5,110 nt of DNA from Smithellaceae bacterium (GTDB lineage Bacteria > Desulfobacterota > Syntrophia > Syntrophales > JAQULV01). This document shows, one piece after another, positions 1 through 5,110 of the stretch; the first letter of the stretch is position 1; the number at the start of each line of letters is the position of its first letter. The DNA is taken from NCBI GenBank assembly GCA_028718405.1, contig JAQULV010000141.1, positions 1 to 5,110 on the forward strand. Reading direction: 5' to 3'. The position numbers were made by a program, and so were the translations under genes. The notes beneath the pieces are model-generated. The model did no database searches. It saw only the letters and a program-made list of their open reading frames with translations, and was not told the origin of the DNA.

Positions 1-2
1 CC

Positions 3-116
3 GCAGACACATCGGCGGGGACAGTGGTTTTGGCAGCTCTGACATTTGTCTTGATCATCCTGGGTCTCTACCCGGTGTTTGTCCTGGAGGCGATCTCCGC
101 CCTGATACCGGGCTAG
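3..116 (+). CDS. C-terminal fragment of a hydrophobic membrane protein (possibly NuoL/M/N or Mrp-type transporter subunit)
   Basis: This reading frame is open from the left edge and ends at TAG 114-116, giving 37 residues with no start in the window. Residues 7-32 are almost wholly hydrophobic (VVLAALTFVLIILGLYPVFV), which looks like one last transmembrane helix followed by a short amphipathic tail. A final helix with a G-L-Y-P turn is seen at the C-terminus of proton-conducting subunits of complex I, hydrogenase-4 and Mrp antiporters, so that family is a candidate. The fragment is too short to assign a subunit. The frame was chosen because the second frame stays open too but gives a non-hydrophobic, glycine-rich peptide, and the first frame stops early. 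The gene ends 36 bases before the transaldolase start and might belong to the same transcript or to an upstream operon. Confidence 0.55.
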   Translation, partial: ADTSAGTVVLAALTFVLIILGLYPVFVLEAISALIPG

Positions 117-142
117 GGATTCGATAGAGGAACAAGGGGAAC

Positions 143-147
143 AGGTG
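143..147 (+). promoter_or_regulatory. Ribosome binding site of transaldolase
   Basis: AGGTG lies 5 bases before the ATG at 153. A second purine run, AAGGGGA at 134-140, lies further upstream. The upstream frame has no ATG, GTG or TTG codon between the TAG at 114-116 and this ATG, so the start is fixed by both the site and the lack of alternatives. I saw no convincing promoter in the 36-base gap at 117-152. Confidence 0.5.
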
Positions 148-152
148 AAGAA

Positions 153-1286
153 ATGAAGACGAACAATCTTTTAAAACTCGAGGCCCTGGGGCAGAGTATC
201 TGGCTTGATGCGCTGAGCAGAAGACTGATCAGGTCCGGGGAGCTGGCACGACTGATCGCTGCGGACGGACTGACCGGCGTCACCTCCAATCCCGCTATCT
301 TCGAGAAGGCCATCGCCGAGACCAGCGACTACGACGATGCCATCAACGTCCTCGCCACGCAGGGAAAGACGACAGCGGAAATATACGAGACGCTGGTCAT
401 CGAAGATATCAGCGAGACGGCCGATCTTCTCCTTCCCGTCTACGAGAAGACGGACGGCCGCGATGGCTACGTGAGTATCGAGGTGTCGCCGCGCCTGGCC
501 CGTGACACGATGGCAACGATAGACGAGGCCCATAGGCTTTGGGCCGCCGTCGGACGCCCCAACATCTTCATCAAGGTACCGGCAACGCGCGAAGGGCTTC
601 CCGCCATCACACGGCTCATCGCGGCCGGGATCAACGTCAACATCACGCTCCTGTTCGGTCTTCCCCGTTACCGCGAGGTGGCCCTGGCCTATACCGACGG
701 TCTCGAAGAGCGCGTCCACCGTAATTTGCCGCTGCGGAAAGTGGCGTCGGTGGCCAGCTTCTTTTTGAGCCGCATCGACGTCATGGTCGATCCCCTGTTG
801 GAGCGAATCATGACAGACGGCGGAAAGGACAAGGACCGGGCGGCGGCACTCCACGGCGAGGTGGCCATCGCCTGCGCCAAGGCCGCCTACGGGATCTTCA
901 GCGACATTTTTCGGTCGAACTGCTTCGCGCCCTTGGCCGGCAAAGGGGCGCGCGTCCAGCGGCTCCTCTGGGCCTCCACGGGGACCAAGAACCCCGCCTA
1001 CAGCGACGTCAAATATATCGAGCCCCTGATCGGCGCGGATACGATCAATACCGTTCCGCCGGAGACGCTGGAGGCTTATCGGGACCACGGGAAACCCGCG
1101 TCGCGCCTATCTGCGGGAGCGGCGCAGGCAAAGAAGGTCCTTACCGGCTTGGCCGAGCTCGGGATCGATCTGAGCAGCATCACTCAGGCGCTGGAGGATG
1201 AGGGGCTCGACAAGTTCATAAAACCCTGCGACCAGCTCCTGAAGAGCATCGCCATAAAACGCGCGGCCGTCAGCCGCAGCACATAG
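153..1286 (+). CDS. tal: Transaldolase, long mycobacterial-type (Tal subfamily of about 370 residues)
   Basis: Transaldolase moves a three-carbon dihydroxyacetone unit between sedoheptulose 7-phosphate and glyceraldehyde 3-phosphate in the cytosolic non-oxidative pentose phosphate pathway. The 377-residue protein shows the family landmarks in order: GQSIWLD (13-19), the first signature GVTSNPAIF (42-50), the Schiff-base lysine Lys141 in IFIKVPATREG, the strand INVNITLLFG (160-169), SRIDVMVD (206-213), LLWASTGTKNP (271-281) and YIEPLIGADTINTVPPETLEA (288-308). The length and the last two motifs fit the roughly 370-residue type found in mycobacteria and in Tal-Pgi fusions, rather than the 317-residue E. 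coli TalB type. Here it stands alone, with no Pgi domain. It opens the pentose phosphate cluster; its TAG stop lies inside the ribosome binding site of the next gene. All expected active-site motifs look intact. Confidence 0.95.
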   Translation: MKTNNLLKLEALGQSIWLDALSRRLIRSGELARLIAADGLTGVTSNPAIFEKAIAETSDYDDAINVLATQGKTTAEIYETLVIEDISETADLLLPVYEKTDGRDGYVSIEVSPRLARDTMATIDEAHRLWAAVGRPNIFIKVPATREGLPAITRLIAAGINVNITLLFGLPRYREVALAYTDGLEERVHRNLPLRKVASVASFFLSRIDVMVDPLLERIMTDGGKDKDRAAALHGEVAIACAKAAYGIFSDIFRSNCFAPLAGKGARVQRLLWASTGTKNPAYSDVKYIEPLIGADTINTVPPETLEAYRDHGKPASRLSAGAAQAKKVLTGLAELGIDLSSITQALEDEGLDKFIKPCDQLLKSIAIKRAAVSRST

Positions 1287-1291
1287 GAGGT
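1285..1291 (+). promoter_or_regulatory. Strong ribosome binding site overlapping the tal stop codon
   Basis: AGGAGGT is a perfect match to the core anti-Shine-Dalgarno complement and lies 4 bases before the ATG at 1296. The last two bases of the tal TAG stop (1284-1286) are the first two of the site, so ribosomes finishing tal sit on the HAD gene's binding site. This suggests translational coupling. Confidence 0.75.
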
Positions 1292-1295
1292 CACG

Positions 1296-1919
1296 ATGGA
1301 AGGTCAAAAGATCACCCATCTGTTCCTGGACATCGGGGGCGTTATTCTCACCAACGGCTGGGACAAAAAGATGCGTCGGCTCGCGGCGGAGCTCTTCGGT
1401 TTGGACCATGAGCAGATGGACGAGCGGCACCACCTTACCTTCGATACCTTCGAGGAAGGGAAGCTCACCCTTGACGAATACCTCGACCGTCTGGTCTTCT
1501 ATGAGCCGAGGTCTTTCACCTGCGACGATTTCAAGGCCTTCATGTTCGCCCAGTCTCAGCCCTACCCGGAGATGATCTCCTTTATCCGCAGGCTCAGACA
1601 GCGCCACGGGATCAAGGTAGCGACGGTCAGCAACGAAGGCCGGGAGCTCACGATCTTTCGCATCGCCACTTTCGGGCTCCACGAATTCGTCGATTTCTTC
1701 ATCTCGTCCTGCTTTGTCCACTACCGTAAGCCCGATGCGGACATCTACCGCATCGCCATGGATATCGCGCAGGTGAAACCTGAGAACGTGGTCTATCTGG
1801 AAGACAGAGATATGTTCGTGGACGTCGCGCAGAAGTTGGGAATCAGAGGCGTAATCCACCGTGACTACGCGACGACGCGTGCGGCGCTCTCGGAGTTCGG
1901 GCTGACCCTGGAGGATTAG
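1296..1919 (+). CDS. HAD-superfamily (subfamily IA-like) phosphatase, substrate unknown
   Basis: A 207-residue cytosolic haloacid dehalogenase-type hydrolase. Motif I is LFLDIGGVIL, with the nucleophile Asp12. Residues about 20-88 would form a small helical cap. Motif II is VATVSNEG, with Ser112. Motif III is Lys145 in YRKPDADIY. Motif IV is YLEDRDMFVDVA (Glu169, Asp170, Asp172), followed by the usual AQKLGIRGVIH strand. The second aspartate of the classical DxDx(T/V) motif is Gly14. The same D-x-G-[GN]-V form occurs in YihX-type proteins, which include active alpha-glucose-1-phosphate phosphatases, so activity is not excluded. The gene sits between tal and gnd and its TAG stop directly abuts the gnd ATG, so it is very likely co-translated with them. 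A pentose-pathway sugar phosphatase or a metabolite-repair enzyme is my inference; the substrate cannot be read from the sequence. Confidence is high for the fold and low for the role. Confidence 0.88.
   Translation: MEGQKITHLFLDIGGVILTNGWDKKMRRLAAELFGLDHEQMDERHHLTFDTFEEGKLTLDEYLDRLVFYEPRSFTCDDFKAFMFAQSQPYPEMISFIRRLRQRHGIKVATVSNEGRELTIFRIATFGLHEFVDFFISSCFVHYRKPDADIYRIAMDIAQVKPENVVYLEDRDMFVDVAQKLGIRGVIHRDYATTRAALSEFGLTLED
1910..1915 (+). promoter_or_regulatory. Ribosome binding site of gnd, inside the end of the HAD gene, serving two adjacent ATGs
   Basis: GGAGGA is formed by the last codons of the HAD gene. It lies 4 bases from the ATG at 1920 and 7 bases from a second in-frame ATG at 1923. 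The second ATG has the more usual spacing, so the true protein may start one codon later. The change removes only one methionine. Confidence 0.55.
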
Positions 1920-3332
1920 ATGATGACGGAGGCATACCAGATCGGCATGGCGGGACTGGGGGTGATGGGAAGAAACCTCCTTCTCAACTTGGCGGACCAT
2001 GGGTTCGCCGTCGCCGGCTACGACACCGACCCCGGCAAGGTCGAGGCTCTCGCGGCCGAAGCGAAAGGAAGGAAGATCCGGGCCGTGTCAAGCGCGAAGG
2101 AGTGTCTGGCGCTCCTGTCCCCGCCCCGTGCCGTCTTACTGCTCGTTCCCGCCGGTCCCGCCGTCGATGCGGCCATCGCCGAGTTGGTCTCCCTGATGGA
2201 GCCGGGAGACATCATCATCGACGGAGGCAACTCCCACTTCCGCGATACCGAAGAGCGGGGGAAGCGACTTGCAGACGTGGGTATTCGCCTCCTCGGCCTC
2301 GGGATCTCAGGAGGCGCTTATGGCGCCCGCCACGGCGCTTCGCTCATGCCCGGCGGACCGAAAGAAGTCTACGATGAGCTCCGTCCGCTCCTCGAAGCCG
2401 CCGCCGCCCGCGTCGCGGGAGAACCCTGCCTTGTCTACCTGGGTGAAGGGGGCGCGGGCCATTTCGTCAAGATGGTCCACAACGGCATCGAATACGGCCT
2501 GCTGGAGCTCATCGCCGAATCCTACGATCTGATGAAACGCGGGATGGGCCTGACGAACGACGAGCTCGCTTTCGTCTACGCGGGGTGGAACCAAGGCGGT
2601 CTTCGCTCCTACCTCATGGAGATCACCTCCCTGATCCCGCGCCGTATCGATGAGAAAACGGGCAAAGGGCTTCTGGATGTCATCGCCGACGGGGCGGGAC
2701 AGAAGGGAACCGGAAAGTGGACCTCGCAAACTGCCATGGACCTTCACGTTCCCGTTCCCGTCATCGATGCGGCCGTCTCCGTCCGCGATATCTCCGCTTG
2801 CGGAAGAGAGCGCCGCGAGGCCGCCTGCGCCTTCGCCGGCATACCGGTGTATTTCCGGGGCGTAAGGGAAGCCGTTCTGGAATCCCTGGAGAAGGCAATG
2901 GAGGCGGCTTTCATCATCACCTACGCCCAGGGATTCGACATGCTGAAGAAGGCCCGCGCCTTGGGCTATGGGATCGACCTCGCTGCGGTCGCGAGGATCT
3001 GGCGGGGAGGATGCATCATCAGGGCCGCCGTCTTGGAAAAGATAACCCGCGCCTTCAAGGACCATCGCGACCTTCCCCACCTCCTGGCCGATGGCCGCCT
3101 GGGGCGCGACGTCGCCGACCGCCAGCGGGAGCTGCGGGCCGCCCTCCAGGCGGCGATGGAACTCGGCATCCCCGTCCCGGCGCTGATGGCGGCGCTTTCC
3201 TATTTCGACGCCTACCGGAGCGCGCGCCTGCCGACGAACCTCATCCAGGCCCAACGCGACTATTTCGGTGCCCACGGCTACGAACGAACCGACGCGGCAG
3301 GACAGTTTCACACGGAATGGGAGGAGGACTGA
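1920..3332 (+). CDS. gnd: 6-phosphogluconate dehydrogenase, decarboxylating, long form; possibly NAD-preferring
   Basis: Gnd oxidatively decarboxylates 6-phosphogluconate to ribulose 5-phosphate and CO2. The 470 residues match the usual length of the dimeric long form. An N-terminal Rossmann domain (about 1-178, GLGVMGRN at 12-19) is followed by the large helical domain. Expected substrate and catalytic residues are present: Ser130-Gly131-Gly132, Lys184 and Glu191 in HFVKMVHNGIEYG (base and acid in the sheep enzyme), Lys262 in GQKGTGKWTS, Arg289, and Arg446 and His452 in AQRDYFGAH near the C-terminus. The cofactor side is unusual. The Asn-Arg-Thr/Ser loop after strand 2 that grips the NADP 2'-phosphate is Asp35-Thr36-Asp37. 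The usual VKAG is VPAG (76-79), and SGGEEG is SGGAYG (130-135). These resemble short NAD-linked Gnd proteins, so NAD preference is inferred. The TGA overlaps the zwf ATG by one base. Confidence 0.96.
   Translation: MMTEAYQIGMAGLGVMGRNLLLNLADHGFAVAGYDTDPGKVEALAAEAKGRKIRAVSSAKECLALLSPPRAVLLLVPAGPAVDAAIAELVSLMEPGDIIIDGGNSHFRDTEERGKRLADVGIRLLGLGISGGAYGARHGASLMPGGPKEVYDELRPLLEAAAARVAGEPCLVYLGEGGAGHFVKMVHNGIEYGLLELIAESYDLMKRGMGLTNDELAFVYAGWNQGGLRSYLMEITSLIPRRIDEKTGKGLLDVIADGAGQKGTGKWTSQTAMDLHVPVPVIDAAVSVRDISACGRERREAACAFAGIPVYFRGVREAVLESLEKAMEAAFIITYAQGFDMLKKARALGYGIDLAAVARIWRGGCIIRAAVLEKITRAFKDHRDLPHLLADGRLGRDVADRQRELRAALQAAMELGIPVPALMAALSYFDAYRSARLPTNLIQAQRDYFGAHGYERTDAAGQFHTEWEED
3322..3327 (+). 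promoter_or_regulatory. Ribosome binding site of zwf within the end of gnd
   Basis: AGGAGG, part of the longer run GGGAGGAGG (3319-3327), lies in the last codons of gnd and 4 to 7 bases before the ATG at 3332, depending on the register used. Together with the TGATG stop/start overlap it supports translational coupling. It also fixes the zwf start against the much longer open frame that continues upstream through gnd. Confidence 0.7.
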
Positions 3333-4900
3333 TGGAGAACCAGACCAACCACGACCCCGTCGCCATCGTGATCTTCGGCGCCGCCGGCGATCTCACCTGG
3401 CGGAAGCTCATCCCGTCGCTCTATAGTCTGCGCGAAGAGAACTGGCTTCCCGAACACTTCGCCATTGTGGGTCTGGATATGAAACCGCTTGGCGATGACG
3501 ATTTCCGGGCACGTCTCCGCGAAGGGGTAGAGAAGTTCTCCCGCCACGGCAGTCCCGGAAGCGACACCTGGCAGAGCTTCGCCTCCTCTCTTTCTTACTG
3601 TGCCGCCGATTTCGCCGATCCTGCCTGCTACGAAAAGCTCCGGGTGCGGCTGGAGGAACTCGATAAATCCTGGGGCGGCGAGGCCGTCCGTATCTACTAT
3701 CTGGCGACACCCCCCGATCTCATCCAGGTAATTCCCGAAAGACTCCACGCGGCGAGACTGGCTATGAACTGCGCCAAGGCGCGCATCGTCGTGGAAAAGC
3801 CTTTCGGCCGGGACCTTCATTCGGCAAGAAAGCTCAACCGGATTCTCACCGCGTCCTTCGATGAGAGGCAGATCTTCCGAATCGATCATTATCTGGGAAA
3901 GGAGACCGTCCAGAACATCCTGGCCTTTCGTTTCGCCAACGCCCTGTTCGAACCCATCTGGGATCGCCGCTACATCGACAACATCCAGATCACCGTCGCC
4001 GAACAGGTGGGGATCGAACACCGCGGCTTGTACTACGAAAAAACCGGGGCGCTACGCGACATGATCCAGAACCACCTGATCCAGATCCTGTGCCTCATCG
4101 CCATGGAGCCGCCCGTGTCCTTCGCTGCCGACGAGATCCGCAACAAGAAGACCGATCTACTGCATGCAATCCGCCCTATCAGTCCCGAACGCGTCAACGA
4201 AAGCGCCGCGCGGGGGCAGTACGGCGCCGGCTGGATTGAAGGCAAACGCGTCGCGTCTTACCGGGAGGAGCCCGATGTGGCGGCCGACTCGACTACCGAG
4301 ACCTACGCCGCCGTGCGCTTCTTCGTCGACAACTGGCGCTGGCAGGATGTCCCTTTTTACCTGCGCACCGGCAAACGCCTCCCGTCGCGTGTCTCGGAGG
4401 TCTCCATCCAGTTCCGGCCGGTCCCGCACCGGTCCTTCCCCGCCATGGCGATGCGCGACTTCCAGCCCAACCGGTTGATGCTGCGCATCCAACCCGACGA
4501 AGGGATACTGCTACGTTTTCAGGCCAAGAGGCCAGGCATCCAGATGCACTTAAGCCCCGTGGACATGCACTTCTTCTACCAGGAGGCCTTTCGCGCCGCA
4601 CCCCGCGAAGCATACGAGACGCTGCTCGTGGATGTCATCATGGGCGACGAAACGCTCTTCAAGAGAGCCGATCAGATCGAGGCGGCCTGGTCGGTGATCA
4701 CGCCCATCCTGGAAGCCTGGGAATCGTCGGCGCCTCCTGATTTTCCGAACTACGCCGCCGGGGACTGGGTCGTGGAACCGGCGTCGGTGCTCATTGCCCA
4801 GGACGGGCGAAACTGGCTGGCCCCGTCCGTGGCGGTACTGGAGGAGAGGCAGGATGAATGGACCAGCCTGGAACATCGTAAATCGGGGAGTTCCCCGTGA
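3332..4900 (+). CDS. zwf: Glucose-6-phosphate dehydrogenase; possibly NAD-preferring
   Basis: Zwf oxidises glucose 6-phosphate to 6-phosphogluconolactone, the entry step of the oxidative pentose phosphate and Entner-Doudoroff routes. The 522-residue protein has the Rossmann motif IFGAAGDLTWRKL (14-26), Lys156 in VVEKPFG, the family signature RIDHYLGKE (183-191), the catalytic His248 in RDMIQNH and the YLRTGKRLP motif (343-351). All substrate-site residues I can check are intact. The loop after strand 2 reads AIVGLDMKPL (44-53). By alignment with the Leuconostoc enzyme, its NADP-binding Arg46 is Met50 and the residue before it is Asp49, although Lys51 could partly compensate. The C-terminus extends about 30 residues past the usual DGRxW end (residues 491-495) as a charged tail. 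The ATG was chosen because of its ribosome binding site and because homologues begin a few residues before this Rossmann strand. No pgl follows. Confidence 0.95.
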   Translation: MENQTNHDPVAIVIFGAAGDLTWRKLIPSLYSLREENWLPEHFAIVGLDMKPLGDDDFRARLREGVEKFSRHGSPGSDTWQSFASSLSYCAADFADPACYEKLRVRLEELDKSWGGEAVRIYYLATPPDLIQVIPERLHAARLAMNCAKARIVVEKPFGRDLHSARKLNRILTASFDERQIFRIDHYLGKETVQNILAFRFANALFEPIWDRRYIDNIQITVAEQVGIEHRGLYYEKTGALRDMIQNHLIQILCLIAMEPPVSFAADEIRNKKTDLLHAIRPISPERVNESAARGQYGAGWIEGKRVASYREEPDVAADSTTETYAAVRFFVDNWRWQDVPFYLRTGKRLPSRVSEVSIQFRPVPHRSFPAMAMRDFQPNRLMLRIQPDEGILLRFQAKRPGIQMHLSPVDMHFFYQEAFRAAPREAYETLLVDVIMGDETLFKRADQIEAAWSVITPILEAWESSAPPDFPNYAAGDWVVEPASVLIAQDGRNWLAPSVAVLEERQDEWTSLEHRKSGSSP

Positions 4901-4910
4901 CGGATCGGGG
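4884..4910 (+). other. Small GC-rich inverted repeats at the end of zwf; weak terminator candidate
   Basis: CGGGG (4884-4888) can pair with CCCCG (4893-4897) across a 4-base loop. The same CCCCG can instead pair with a second CGGGG (4906-4910) across 8 bases; the two stems exclude each other. The zwf TGA lies in the second loop. Only five base pairs are available and A-rich rather than T-rich sequence follows, so this is not a standard intrinsic terminator. It might be a weak attenuating or mRNA-stabilising structure, or chance. Confidence 0.2.
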
Positions 4911-4939
4911 TAAAAACTTAAAAGCGGACAAACTAAATT

Positions 4940-4946
4940 AGGAGGT
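4940..4946 (+). promoter_or_regulatory. Strong ribosome binding site of the secreted-protein gene
   Basis: AGGAGGT lies 6 bases before the ATG at 4953, the best-spaced site in the window. The 52-base gap at 4901-4952 is clearly more AT-rich than the genes and could hold a promoter, but I could not identify a convincing -35/-10 pair in it. Confidence 0.7.
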
Positions 4947-4952
4947 ACAAGG

Positions 4953-5110
4953 ATGAAGAGACTATTTTTCGCGGCCATGGTTGTAGTTGTTCTCTCCCTT
5001 ATGATCGCCCCGGCGCCAGCGGGGGCCAAGATGATGAAGGGCAAGGCGATGTGTTCGAAGTCCGCCGTTGCCCTGAAGATGGACATGCGCAAACTCTGGG
5101 AAGACCACAT
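4953..5110 (+). CDS. Small secreted (periplasmic) protein of unknown function, N-terminal part
   Basis: Fifty-two complete codons are visible before the right edge cuts the gene. The start has a strong ribosome binding site. Residues 1-25 form a classical Sec signal peptide: basic MKR, a hydrophobic core LFFAAMVVVVLSLMIA, then PAPAGA with a likely signal peptidase I cut after Ala25. Cys34 is not in a lipobox, so it is probably not a lipoprotein. The visible mature part is rich in Met and Lys (five Met and one Cys in 27 residues) and ends in RKLWEDH. From memory, a K/R-x-L-W-E-D-H start is shared by small secreted proteins in various bacteria that are often left hypothetical or given doubtful enzyme names; I would not transfer any such name. 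It is separated from zwf by a real gap, so membership of the pentose phosphate operon is uncertain. Confidence 0.75.
   Translation, partial: MKRLFFAAMVVVVLSLMIAPAPAGAKMMKGKAMCSKSAVALKMDMRKLWEDH

Noticed and set aside
171..1088. Long minus-strand open frame opposite tal (305 codons)
   Set aside because: It is an antisense shadow of a GC-rich gene. Its translation has no recognisable motif, whereas the plus strand encodes an intact transaldolase.
1329..1340. HAD protein as a catalytically dead pseudoenzyme because of the D-x-G motif I
   Set aside because: The nucleophile Asp12 and motifs II to IV are intact, and active phosphatases with the same D-x-G form are known, so inactivity is not supported.
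1107..2000. Minus-strand open frame of 297 codons across tal, HAD and gnd
   Set aside because: It spans three clear plus-strand genes and its translation is charged, low in hydrophobic core and without family motifs.
2307..3311. Minus-strand open frame of 334 codons opposite gnd
   Set aside because: Same reason: it mirrors the codon bias of gnd, which carries all catalytic motifs on the plus strand.
2717..3331. In-frame upstream extension of zwf by 205 codons, overlapping gnd
   Set aside because: The added part is an Arg/Pro/Gly-rich out-of-frame reading of gnd. The ATG at 3332 has its own ribosome binding site and gives the normal Zwf N-terminus.
3308..4021. Minus-strand open frame of 237 codons opposite zwf
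   Set aside because: Shadow of the zwf coding sequence with no recognisable domain.
4901..4952. Promoter in the AT-rich gap before the secreted-protein gene
   Set aside because: The gap is suggestive, but I could not find a -35 and -10 pair with acceptable matches and spacing, so I did not list one.
4550..5110. Minus-strand open frame running off the right edge
   Set aside because: It overlaps the end of zwf and a plus-strand gene with a strong ribosome binding site and signal peptide; its translation lacks motifs.

Overview
This window is a compact, GC-rich bacterial chromosome segment with every gene on the + strand. It holds most of an oxidative pentose phosphate pathway operon. From left to right it contains: the last 37 codons of a hydrophobic membrane protein; a long-form (mycobacterial-type) transaldolase; a HAD-superfamily phosphatase; a full-length 6-phosphogluconate dehydrogenase (gnd); a glucose-6-phosphate dehydrogenase (zwf); and, after a short AT-richer gap, the start of a small secreted protein that runs off the right edge.

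The genes from transaldolase to zwf are tightly packed. There are 9 bases between transaldolase and the HAD gene, none between HAD and gnd, and a 1-base TGATG overlap between gnd and zwf. Each start has a good purine-rich ribosome binding site, so one transcript with translational coupling is likely. Zwf oxidises glucose 6-phosphate to 6-phosphogluconolactone. Gnd decarboxylates 6-phosphogluconate to ribulose 5-phosphate. Transaldolase works in the sugar-rearranging branch. The HAD protein has no proven substrate; its position suggests a sugar-phosphate or metabolite-repair phosphatase. No 6-phosphogluconolactonase gene (pgl) is visible here.

The most notable observation is that both dehydrogenases appear to have lost the arginine that in relatives holds the 2'-phosphate of NADP, and both carry an aspartate in that loop instead. 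In Gnd two further N-terminal motifs also resemble the short NAD-linked Gnd family. This suggests, but does not prove, that the pathway delivers NADH rather than NADPH.

The organism cannot be named from the sequence. High GC, strong AGGAGG-type Shine-Dalgarno sites, a mycobacterial-type transaldolase outside an obviously actinobacterial context and the small secreted protein fit a Gram-negative such as a deltaproteobacterium-like (Desulfobacterota) lineage; this is a low-confidence impression. The rest of the window is ordinary central metabolism. I saw no RNA genes, mobile elements, CRISPR arrays or large repeats.
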